From positions 1-12,757 of the forward strand of contig CAKOIE010000035.1 of assembly GCA_934086395.1 (NCBI GenBank): 12,757 nt of DNA, given 5' to 3'. Source of the stretch: an uncultured Bacilli bacterium. Lineage in GTDB: Bacteria; Bacillota_I; Bacilli_A; RF39; UBA660. Made by a program: the position numbers and the translations under genes. Shown in pieces: positions 1-6,256 of the stretch. Every line of letters starts with the position of its first letter. The first letter of the stretch is position 1. The notes below the pieces were generated by a model that was not told the DNA's origin, did no database searches, and saw only the letters and a program-made list of their open reading frames with translations.

Positions 1-480
1 TATATACATTTTGTAACAAATAAGAGAAAAAAATTATATATAGAATTATAGTTTATTAATCATACAAATTACAATTTATGTTAGTAAAATAACATGTTAC
101 TAACATACAAAAAAACTAGTTTGCTCAAGCATATAGAATATATTATAAATAAACATACGATAGTAACTATACATTGCAGTTATAGTTAGATGACACATAT
201 GGAATGTCTAGTTTTATTAAATTAAAAAAAATAGGTAATCTATAAATATTTAGTTTTCAAATAACTAATGAAGAATGCAATAATTTATTATTCTAAAAAG
301 TTAATATAGTGAAAGGTAAAATTATAGGTTATTTAAATATGAAATTAATTAATCTAATGTGTGAGTATAAATAGAACAAAATTGTTTTCCTGAAATGTTA
401 GAAAAGACCACAATAATTTTGAAATAATTATAATTTATGACTCACATCTTATTAATTTATATAAAAATTAATTACTAAGT
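1..480. other. Gene-free AT-rich stretch
   Basis: No convincing coding frame is visible on either strand over 480 bases; stops are dense in all frames. The stretch holds several inverted repeats: 77-87/97-107, 164-171/181-188 and 451-458/465-472. A TATAAT at 429-434 could be the -10 box for the downstream acetyltransferase operon, but no good -35 hexamer lies 16-18 bp upstream of it. A short run around 310-360 reads like a decayed coding fragment (GKIIGYL-like), but it is too short and interrupted to call a pseudogene. Confidence 0.6.
77..107. repeat. Perfect 11-bp inverted repeat, 9-nt loop
   Basis: Arms 77-87 (core ATGTTAGTAA) and 97-107 (core TTACTAACAT) are perfectly complementary around the loop 88-96. 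No T-tract follows, so it does not look like an intrinsic terminator. It could be an operator dyad, or the structured 3' end of a transcript entering from the left. A second, 8-bp dyad (164-171/181-188) also has a 9-nt loop. Confidence 0.5.
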
Positions 481-495
481 TTGGAGGTTTTGCAA

Positions 496-1065
496 TTGAA
501 CAATTTTTATTTAGAAATACCAAATATTAAAAGAAAAGAAGATATTATTGATTATATAAATGAATTAGAACTATACAATTCAGAAATAAATGGAATAGAA
601 CTATTTGCAAAAATTTTAGATGGATATTCATTTGAAGAAACATTAGAAAACTGCTTAAAAAGATCAAATAAAGAATATGCTATAAAAAACGGAAAGAATC
701 AAGTTAATACCTATTTATTGATAAGAAAAAGTGACAATAAAATTGTAGGAGCTATTAATATTAGATTAAATTATGTTACTGGTATAAATAAATTTAATGG
801 TAACATTGGGTATGGCATAAGACCTACTGAAAGAAAAAAAGGATATAATAAAATTAATCTATACTTAGGATTATTAGAAGCCAAGAAATTAGGACTTGAA
901 AAAGTTACTTTAGCATGTGAATCTACAAATATAGCTTCCATTAAAACAATTGAATCATTAGGTGGTATATTAAATTCTAGTGAAATTGATCCAAGCGATG
1001 GAATTCTAACAAATATTTATATTATAAATGTTAAAGAAACAATTAATAAATATAAAAATATATAA
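496..1065 (+). CDS. GNAT family N-acetyltransferase
   Basis: Predicted acetyl-CoA-dependent N-acetyltransferase of the GNAT superfamily, 189 aa, cytoplasmic; the acceptor substrate cannot be read from sequence. The acetyl-CoA-binding motif A is visible as GYGIRPTERKKGYNK near residues 105-119 (R/Q-x-x-G-x type loop), preceded by beta-4 (NKIVGAINIRL, 81-91). The C-terminal NIASIKTIESLGG (145-157) matches the usual N-x-x-S-x-x-x-I-E-x-x-G-G signature. An open frame extends upstream to a TTG at 481, but the strong SD GGAGGT (483-488) lies inside that extension and is 7 nt from the TTG at 496, so 496 is chosen. The lipoprotein gene follows after 24 nt, probably in the same operon. The family call is firm; the role is unknown. 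Confidence 0.85.
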   Translation: MNNFYLEIPNIKRKEDIIDYINELELYNSEINGIELFAKILDGYSFEETLENCLKRSNKEYAIKNGKNQVNTYLLIRKSDNKIVGAINIRLNYVTGINKFNGNIGYGIRPTERKKGYNKINLYLGLLEAKKLGLEKVTLACESTNIASIKTIESLGGILNSSEIDPSDGILTNIYIINVKETINKYKNI

Positions 1066-1089
1066 TTAATTATTAGAAAGGAATTTATA

Positions 1090-1506
1090 ATGAAGAAAAT
1101 ATTATGTTTATTTGGAATAATTGTTATATTAACTGGTTGTTCAAAAGAAGTTAGTAATGATGCAATATTAAGTGTATCAAAAGATAATAAAATCGAAGTA
1201 CAAGAATTTAATACATACTCAGAGTTAGATGATAGAATTATTTACATAGAAACTAAATTAAATGATGTTTATTATAACAAAGATGGTAAAAAATATTCTT
1301 TAAAAGAGTACATTAAAACTATTGATGATGTTAAAGATATAACAAGTTTGCTAGAAGATTATCGAAGTTATGATGATGGAGGTTCACAATTATTTTCATC
1401 AAAAGAATATGATTTAAGTATTCTAATTTGTAATAAAATTAATGGAACATCAGATATTTACATAGGCGATTCAAATATGACTTTTAGTGGTACTATGTGT
1501 GAATAG
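1090..1506 (+). CDS. Small lipoprotein of unknown function
   Basis: A 138-aa predicted lipoprotein. The N-terminus is a classic type II signal peptide: two Lys, a hydrophobic stretch (residues 4-14), then the lipobox L14-T15-G16-C17. The mature protein would be lipidated on Cys17 and anchored to the outer face of the membrane. The mature part is acidic and polar, with two further Cys (in SILICNK and at the C-terminal GTMCE) that could pair. I do not recognise the domain. The SD GAAAGGA lies just upstream of the ATG. It follows the acetyltransferase by 24 nt and is likely co-transcribed; a hairpin overlapping its stop codon probably ends the transcript. Confidence 0.75.
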   Translation: MKKILCLFGIIVILTGCSKEVSNDAILSVSKDNKIEVQEFNTYSELDDRIIYIETKLNDVYYNKDGKKYSLKEYIKTIDDVKDITSLLEDYRSYDDGGSQLFSSKEYDLSILICNKINGTSDIYIGDSNMTFSGTMCE

Positions 1507-1526
1507 AGAATAATAATTCTCTTTTT
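1505..1526 (+). terminator. Intrinsic terminator of GNAT-lipoprotein operon
   Basis: A 7-bp perfect stem (AGAGAAT at 1505-1511, ATTCTCT at 1516-1522) with a 4-nt loop runs straight into a short T-tract. It begins inside the lipoprotein stop codon. The stem is AT-rich and the T-tract short, so it may be leaky. Confidence 0.55.
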
Positions 1527-1542
1527 ATATGTAATTTGCTTA

Positions 1543-1599
1543 TTTCTATTCCCAAAACTTTAAAAAAATTGACTTTTAGGGAATAGAAAATGATTTAAT
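1543..1599 (+). promoter_or_regulatory. Long inverted repeat over a possible promoter
   Basis: Arms 1543-1557 and 1574-1589 pair over 15 bp with one bulged A (1578) around a 16-nt loop; the centre of each arm is TTCTATTCCC / GGGAATAGAA. TTGACT (1569-1574) and TTTAAT (1594-1599, preceded by TG at 1591-1592) could be -35 and extended -10 boxes, though the 19-bp spacing is long. The repeat thus overlaps the putative -35 and spacer, as an operator would. It could equally be an RNA hairpin in a transcript reading through from upstream. Confidence 0.4.
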
Positions 1600-1618
1600 A
1601 TATGAAAGGATAGATTTT

Positions 1619-2011
1619 ATGTTAAAGATAAATGATAAAAATGTTGATTGTATTTCAAAAAAAGAGATAAAAGTGATTAAAAGTATTGTTAATAAAAATG
1701 AAGGGTTTGGAATAAGAATAAATGTTATTTTTACTATAAATAACATAAATGGTTATTTTACATTAAATTTTGCTCATGAAAACAATAATGACATTAATAC
1801 ATTTATTAATAAAACGTATAAAGGAAATTGGTATAGTGATAATGGAGATATTTTATTGGAAATATTTGATACTAACAATTTTTATGCTAGTGAAATAATG
1901 GAGGATATAACTATTAAGCTTAATTATAAACATGGGAAAATATATGCACTAATTACACTTAATGATGAAATTATCAATTTAATTTATGATGATTATTTGA
2001 ATTTGATTTAA
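1619..2011 (+). CDS. Hypothetical protein, 130 aa
   Basis: I do not recognise this protein. It has no signal peptide or membrane segment and looks like a small soluble alpha/beta protein rich in Asn, Ile and Asp. The middle (about residues 33-60) has alternating hydrophobic residues, suggesting beta strands, and the C-terminus is acidic. The ATG at 1619 has an SD-like GAAAGGA about 10 nt upstream, which supports real translation. It is alone between a likely terminator upstream (1505-1526) and a bidirectional terminator downstream, and is preceded by a strong inverted repeat (1543-1589) that may control it. Codon use matches its neighbours. No function can be assigned. Confidence 0.65.
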   Translation: MLKINDKNVDCISKKEIKVIKSIVNKNEGFGIRINVIFTINNINGYFTLNFAHENNNDINTFINKTYKGNWYSDNGDILLEIFDTNNFYASEIMEDITIKLNYKHGKIYALITLNDEIINLIYDDYLNLI

Positions 2012-2019
2012 TTTATTAA

Positions 2020-2052
2020 AAAAATATAGGCTAATGTGTAACCTATATTTTT
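2020..2052. terminator. Bidirectional intrinsic terminator
   Basis: An 11-bp perfect stem (2020-2030 and 2042-2052, core ATATAGG/CCTATAT) with an 11-nt loop is flanked by A's on the left and T's on the right. It can therefore end both the 1619-2011 transcript and the convergent membrane-protein transcript. It overlaps the stop codon of the minus-strand gene. Confidence 0.8.
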
Positions 2053-3743
2053 CTTTTCTTAATTAAATTATATCCTAAATAACCAATATACATAGTCATT
2101 GTAGTAAGTGATATACATAAACATATTTTATGTAATTTAGTCATTTCATATTTAACTTCAATATGACCAGTATCGCTACTTTCTAATTTAATAGATACTA
2201 ATCCCATCTCATTTTCATAACAGTCAATAACTTTTTTGTTTCCATTATTATCAGTAAATCTTACCATATAACCTTTATAATACAAATAAGGTAACTCTAA
2301 GGTTGTATCATTTTGAACATTATCTATATCAAAATTTAAAACTCCATTAACTTTAGATTCATTACTAATTTTAGCATTACCATCCGTTATTAAAACTTTT
2401 TGATCACGCGTATTAATGTAATCAATATTTTTAATCGCTTTTTGTGGCCAATATTCTAAGAATGAAGAATATCTACTAACTTCATATTTAGTATCTATAA
2501 TTTCCTCTTCTAAAAATAAATTATTATCAGCTACTTTATATTCTATATTTTTAGTAAAAGTTAAAGCATATCCTGAACTAATTAATATAATTAAAGAAAT
2601 AATTCCATATCTAATCCATTTCTTGTTAAAACTATTTATTAGAGAGGAGAAGTTTATGCCTGCAATTATTGCTAGAGCAAAAATAACTATTTCTAATAAC
2701 CTCCAAGGAAATTGAATCATTAAAATTATACTAGGCATCATAATCCATGGAAATATAAATGTAGAACTAATCAAAGAGATGACACCAACAAATAAGAAAT
2801 ATTTATAAAGTTCTTTATTTTTATTTTTTTTATAATAAAATAATGTAAGAATCAGACCAATTAAAATTGGTAATCCAATACAAAAATACATAGATGAATC
2901 AGTTCCATCCGCATTCCTAAATAATAATTGTAATGGATTTAAAGCATGTCCCATAACTGATGTTCTAGAATACATTTTACCATATCTAAATACTTCATAT
3001 TCAGCAGCCATCTTAGTTTCAATTAAAGGTATTTCAAAGAATAATACAGATAATACAATAATAATTAAAGAACCAATTAAAGGCCATAATATTGTTTTCT
3101 TATTAGCAAAAATTTTCTTTATATTTAAACAAACTAATATAAAGCCTAAAATAAATACAAGTAAAGTACTAATGTTATGAGAAAGTAGTAATAAAATTGT
3201 TCCAAATATAAAAATATATTTTTTATCCATTTTCTCATTTAAAATATAATATATACCTCTAAAAATCATTGGTATAAATATGAAACTAGCCATTTCACCA
3301 ACTGCAAGTCTTGTATAACTATTAAGAATGCGGTAAGGTGCAGTCATATATATAACACTGGCAATAATTGCAGCCTTCTTATCTTTATAAATATCATTAA
3401 CTAATTTAAACATTGATATTCCTGATAAAAAATAGGTTAGGAAAATAAAACATTTCATTCCTATTGCTACATCACCACTTAATAGTTCAAAAAAAGCACT
3501 AATAAAAGTAGAAACAGGAGGATAAAATAAATTCCAGGCAAAACCTAAATTATGAGAGTATCTTGCAATAACAAAAATACTATTTCCATTTCTTATTTGT
3601 TCTAAAGTTCCAAATGATCTTGCTATATGAAAATCTCCATCATGGCTACTAAAGAAACTATCCCTAAATAATGGATAACACATTAAAGTAGCAACAATTA
3701 ATATAATTCCGTAACATATCCACTTTTTCTTTTTTTCATTCAT
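2043..3743 (-). CDS. Polytopic membrane protein, GT-C/PTPS-related type
   Basis: A 566-aa integral membrane protein with about 11-13 hydrophobic helices by eye, starting near residues 9-25. The first extracytoplasmic loop has HDGDFHIAR (34-42), followed by YPP (74-76). An acidic residue pair early in the first loop is characteristic of GT-C-fold glycosyltransferases, and the overall layout recalls the bacterial membrane family named for a 6-pyruvoyl-tetrahydropterin synthase-related domain. A polar extracytoplasmic segment (about 400-535) precedes a final helix and a basic cytoplasmic tail (KKRKI). The SD AGGAGTG lies 7 nt upstream of the ATG. The gene is monocistronic between its own promoter and a bidirectional terminator. 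A role in cell-surface glycan assembly is plausible but inferred; the catalytic state is unknown. Confidence 0.7.
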   Translation of the reverse strand: MNEKKKKWICYGIILIVATLMCYPLFRDSFFSSHDGDFHIARSFGTLEQIRNGNSIFVIARYSHNLGFAWNLFYPPVSTFISAFFELLSGDVAIGMKCFIFLTYFLSGISMFKLVNDIYKDKKAAIIASVIYMTAPYRILNSYTRLAVGEMASFIFIPMIFRGIYYILNEKMDKKYIFIFGTILLLLSHNISTLLVFILGFILVCLNIKKIFANKKTILWPLIGSLIIIVLSVLFFEIPLIETKMAAEYEVFRYGKMYSRTSVMGHALNPLQLLFRNADGTDSSMYFCIGLPILIGLILTLFYYKKNKNKELYKYFLFVGVISLISSTFIFPWIMMPSIILMIQFPWRLLEIVIFALAIIAGINFSSLINSFNKKWIRYGIISLIILISSGYALTFTKNIEYKVADNNLFLEEEIIDTKYEVSRYSSFLEYWPQKAIKNIDYINTRDQKVLITDGNAKISNESKVNGVLNFDIDNVQNDTTLELPYLYYKGYMVRFTDNNGNKKVIDCYENEMGLVSIKLESSDTGHIEVKYEMTKLHKICLCISLTTMTMYIGYLGYNLIKKRKI

Positions 3744-3766
3744 ATAAACACACTCCTAATAACTAA

Positions 3767-3795
3767 AGTATAACCTATAAATGAATAAAAGTTAA
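3767..3795 (-). promoter_or_regulatory. Sigma-A-type promoter of the membrane-protein gene
   Basis: On the minus strand, TTAACT (3790-3795) and TATACT (3767-3772) are separated by 17 bp, about 23 bases upstream of the start codon at 3743. The SD AGGAGTG lies at 3751-3757. Confidence 0.6.
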
Positions 3796-3834
3796 ATACA
3801 AAATAGAGAAAAGGTTATTTTTATACTAACATCA

Positions 3835-3863
3835 TTGATTTTCACCACAATTTATCATATAAT
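3835..3863 (+). promoter_or_regulatory. Sigma-A promoter of the AbiE-type operon
   Basis: TTGATT (3835-3840), a 17-bp spacer, then a consensus TATAAT (3858-3863). The expected start of transcription falls at about 3870, immediately before the SD AGAGGTG (3871-3877), so the leader is very short. This also shows that the open frame upstream of the ATG at 3883 is not translated. Confidence 0.8.
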
Positions 3864-3882
3864 AGTAAATAGAGGTGAAAAT
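3838..3882. promoter_or_regulatory. Putative AbiEi operator dyad
   Basis: ATTTTCACC (3838-3846) and GGTGAAAAT (3874-3882) form a perfect 9-bp inverted repeat spaced by 27 bp. The left arm covers the end of the -35 box and the start of the spacer; the right arm covers the SD and the base before the start codon; the -10 lies between. AbiEi antitoxins are known to autoregulate by binding inverted repeats at their promoters, so this is a good candidate operator. Confidence 0.5.
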
Positions 3883-4473
3883 ATGGTATTTTTTAAAGGC
3901 TTAGCAATAAAAGATTATAATGATTATAGTAATAAAGATACTAAATTATTAAGAGATATAAAAGATAAAAAATTATTTAAAATTACTAATGGATTATATG
4001 AAACTGATCCTAATATTCCAGGTTACTTATTAGCATCAAGTATTTATGGTCCATCTTATATATCTTTTGAATATGCATTATCTTATTATGGGTTAATTCC
4101 TGAAAGAGTAACAACAATTACTTGTGCTACATTTGAAAAGAAAAAGAAAAAAGAATATATTACTGATTTTGGTACATTTACTTATAGAGATATCCCGTCA
4201 TCTGCTTACCCTGAAGAAATTATTCTAAAAGAAGAAAATAATTATTCATACCAAATAGCAACACCAGAAAAAGCACTTTGTGATAAACTTTATACATTAT
4301 CACCATTATTTAACTATACTAATTTAGAAAATATGTTATTTAACGATTTAAGAATAGATGAAGAAGAATTTAATAAGTTAGATATTCTTAAAGTTAATAA
4401 ATTAAGTAAGTTATATCATTCAACTAACGTAGAACTATTAGCTAAATATATGAGGAGGCATATGAATGAATAA
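3883..4473 (+). CDS. abiEi: AbiEi-type antitoxin / transcriptional repressor
   Basis: A 196-aa protein of the COG5340-like AbiEi family, the antitoxin of type IV toxin-antitoxin systems used in phage abortive infection. The N-terminal winged-helix part ends in the typical NGLYETD (about 36-42). It is followed by the family hallmark of small residues, SYIS, FEYAL and YYGLIPE (about 50-75), and later by ATPEKALCDKL (about 127-137). The antitoxin is expected to repress its own promoter through the N-terminal domain and to counter the toxin by a separate C-terminal domain. The start is set at 3883 by the SD AGAGGTG and by the promoter; the frame open from 3835 overlaps the promoter. The stop overlaps the toxin start by 8 bases, so the two are translationally coupled. 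Confidence 0.85.
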   Translation: MVFFKGLAIKDYNDYSNKDTKLLRDIKDKKLFKITNGLYETDPNIPGYLLASSIYGPSYISFEYALSYYGLIPERVTTITCATFEKKKKKEYITDFGTFTYRDIPSSAYPEEIILKEENNYSYQIATPEKALCDKLYTLSPLFNYTNLENMLFNDLRIDEEEFNKLDILKVNKLSKLYHSTNVELLAKYMRRHMNE

Positions 4474-5326
4474 TATTATTGAACAAATGCTATCTAAATA
4501 TGATATTAAAAATACAAATGATGAAATTAATGCTTTAAAAGAAATAATTCAAGAAATAGTTTTATCAGGATTATCTAGAGGAAATTTTTTTAATGAAGCA
4601 GCATTCTATGGTGGTACTGCTTTAAGAATATTCTATAATTTAGATCGATTTTCTGAAGATTTAGATTTTGCATTACTAGAACCTAATAAAGATTTTGATA
4701 TAAGTAAATATTTTAATTATATTGAAAAAGAATTAAAAGCCTATGGCATAAATTTAAACATAACAACCAAAGAAAAAAGTTTTGATTCTAATATTACATC
4801 CGCATTTTTAAAAGGCGATACTTTAGAACTTATATTAAAATTTTTTCCTAGTGAAGAAGAACATAAATATAATCAAATATTAAAAAATTTAAAAATAAAA
4901 TTAGAAGTTGATATAAATCCACCACTGGGAGCAACTTATGAGGACAAATATAAATTGTTACCAAGTCCTCACCAAATAAAATTATATGATAAAGAGTCTT
5001 TACTTGCTGGAAAAATTCATGCAATACTTTGTAGAGGATGGAGTGATAGGGTTAAAGGGCGTGACTTATATGATTACATATTCTTTTTAGCAAGTGATAC
5101 AAAAGTTAATATAGAATTATTAAAAAATAAATTAATAGAATCCAATTTTATTAATGAAAATGATGAATTTGATATTAATGAACTTAAAAAAATATTAATA
5201 AGTAAATTTGAGAAAATAGATTATACTAAAGCAATTGAAGATGTTAAACCTTTTATAAAAAATATAGATAATCTAAATTTATGGAGTAAAGAATTTTTTA
5301 TAGAAATTACAAATAAATTAAAGTAA
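4466..5326 (+). CDS. abiEii: AbiEii-type nucleotidyltransferase toxin
   Basis: A 286-aa member of the AbiEii/AbiGii nucleotidyltransferase-like toxin family. The nucleotide-binding motif appears as YGGTALR (48-54), followed by RFSEDLDF (61-68) with the two metal-binding Asp at 65 and 67. A further acidic strand EVDI (147-150) may carry the third Asp. The C-terminal helical part has AGKIHAIL (181-188) and KGRDLYDYIFFL (197-208), the conserved Lys and R-D-x-x-D set of the family. Relatives transfer nucleotides to targets, in some cases to tRNA acceptor ends, and block growth. The ATG at 4466 sits inside the end of the antitoxin gene, with a strong SD (GAGGAGG, 4452-4458). All key residues are present, so it is probably active. 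A terminator follows at once. Confidence 0.9.
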   Translation: MNNIIEQMLSKYDIKNTNDEINALKEIIQEIVLSGLSRGNFFNEAAFYGGTALRIFYNLDRFSEDLDFALLEPNKDFDISKYFNYIEKELKAYGINLNITTKEKSFDSNITSAFLKGDTLELILKFFPSEEEHKYNQILKNLKIKLEVDINPPLGATYEDKYKLLPSPHQIKLYDKESLLAGKIHAILCRGWSDRVKGRDLYDYIFFLASDTKVNIELLKNKLIESNFINENDEFDINELKKILISKFEKIDYTKAIEDVKPFIKNIDNLNLWSKEFFIEITNKLK

Positions 5327-5356
5327 AAATAATTCTGAAATATTGAATTATTTTTT
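5325..5356 (+). terminator. Intrinsic terminator of the abiE operon
   Basis: An 11-bp perfect stem (5325-5335 and 5345-5355, core ATAATTC/GAATTAT) with a 9-nt loop, opening with A's and closing with a T-tract. It overlaps the toxin stop codon. It implies that the following repeat array is not part of the abiE transcript. Confidence 0.75.
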
Positions 5357-5517
5357 AACGTCCGGTTTTCAACTCAAAACGTCCGGTTTTCAACCCAAAA
5401 CGTCCGGTTTTCAACTCAAAACGTCCGGTTTTCAACTCAAAACGTCCGGTTCTCAACTCAAAACGTCCGGTTTTCAATCCAAAACGTCCGGTTTTCAACC
5501 CAAAACGTCCGGTTTTC
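5357..5517. repeat. Array of eight 21-bp tandem repeats
   Basis: Seven complete 21-bp units start at 5357, 5378, 5399, 5420, 5441, 5462 and 5483, with an eighth, truncated after 14 bp, at 5504. The invariant core of each unit is AACGTCCGGTT, followed by TTCAA (TCTCAA in unit 5). Substitutions cluster in the last third (CTC, CCC or TCC). The unit is about 43% G+C, well above its surroundings. From unit 2 onward, AAAAC and GTTTT flank the GTCCG core as a small dyad. There are no unique spacers, so it is not CRISPR. The 21-bp period equals two helical turns, placing every core on the same face. It lies between a terminator and a promoter and is probably not transcribed. Confidence 0.95.
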
Positions 5518-5536
5518 TTTTTAACCTAAATAAAAT

Positions 5537-5569
5537 ATTTTCATTACATTTTCATATATTTGTTATAAT
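5537..5569 (+). promoter_or_regulatory. Response-regulator promoter with direct repeats
   Basis: ATTTTCAT occurs at 5537-5544 and again at 5548-5555, exactly 11 bp apart, taking the place of a -35 box. It is followed by an extended -10, TGTTATAAT (5561-5569). Direct repeats of 11-bp period just upstream of the -10 are the usual binding geometry of OmpR/PhoB-family regulators. The same arrangement recurs at 7609-7641, with 23 of 33 positions identical by hand count. This suggests autoregulation by the encoded regulator. Confidence 0.65.
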
Positions 5570-5593
5570 ATAAAGTAATTAGAGGTGGTATTT

Positions 5594-6256
5594 ATAAAAA
5601 TATTAGTTGTAGATGATGAATATTTAATAAGAAATGTTATTAAAGAATATTGTCAAAGTGAAGGATATAAAGTAAATGAAGCAGCAAATGGAGAAGAAGC
5701 AATTGATAAAGTTTATGAAAATGATTATGATTTAATAATTATGGATATAATGATGCCAGATATGGATGGTTATGAAGCAAGTAAAGAAATAAAAGAAATT
5801 AAAGATATTCCAATAATTATGTTATCTGCTAGAACTGAAGAAGAAGACAAACTTAATGGATTTAATATTGGAATAGATGATTATGTTACTAAACCATTTA
5901 GTCCTAAAGAACTTATGGCTAGAATAAAAGCAGTAACTAAACGTAACTCTAAAGAATCAATTATTAAATTAGATAATATTATTTTAAATAATAATACAAG
6001 AGAAGTAACTATTGATGGAAAGATGGTAGAACTAACTCATACTCAATTTGAATTATTATATTTATTTTTATCAAATCCAAATTTAGTACTTACTAGAGAA
6101 GATATTATAAATAAAATATTTGGCTTTGATTATGAAGCAAGTGATCGTACAATTGATGCTCATATAAAACTTTTAAGAAATAAATTAGGTAAATACAAAA
6201 ATTATATAAAGACAATAAGAAAGGTAGGTTATAAATTTGAATATAAAGAAAAATAG
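5594..6256 (+). CDS. OmpR/PhoB-family response regulator
   Basis: A two-component response regulator of about 220 aa. The receiver domain (about 2-115) has the acidic pair D7-D8, the phosphoacceptor D51 (in IIMDIMMPDMDG), S78 in LSAR and K100 in VTKPF. The C-terminal winged helix (about 125-218) has the transactivation loop and recognition helix (DRTIDAHIKLLRNKLG) ending in TIRKVGYKFE. Start choice is unusual. The frame is open from a GTG at 5585, but that codon is part of the SD (GAGGTGG) and would lie only about 9 nt from the predicted transcript start. Starting at the AUA at 5594 gives the canonical (M)KILVVDDE N-terminus at proper SD distance. The C-terminus overlaps the kinase gene by 20 bases. 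Confidence 0.9.
   Translation: MKILVVDDEYLIRNVIKEYCQSEGYKVNEAANGEEAIDKVYENDYDLIIMDIMMPDMDGYEASKEIKEIKDIPIIMLSARTEEEDKLNGFNIGIDDYVTKPFSPKELMARIKAVTKRNSKESIIKLDNIILNNNTREVTIDGKMVELTHTQFELLYLFLSNPNLVLTREDIINKIFGFDYEASDRTIDAHIKLLRNKLGKYKNYIKTIRKVGYKFEYKEK

Noticed and set aside
290..480. Decayed acetyltransferase-like fragment upstream of the GNAT gene
   Set aside because: Only about a dozen residues look GNAT-like (GKIIGYL) and stops interrupt every frame; too weak to call a pseudogene.
481..495. Upstream TTG start for the GNAT gene
   Set aside because: The extension contains the SD used by the TTG at 496.
3835..3882. Longer N-terminus for the AbiEi antitoxin
   Set aside because: The extension overlaps the promoter and SD, so it would precede the transcript start.
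5357..5517. CRISPR array
   Set aside because: The units are contiguous with no unique spacers, and no cas gene is present.
5343..5573. Open frame of 76 codons encoding repeats of TSGFQLK
   Set aside because: A 21-bp repeat without stops in one frame automatically gives an open frame; there is no SD, the TTG start sits in the abiE terminator, and the end runs into the regulator promoter.
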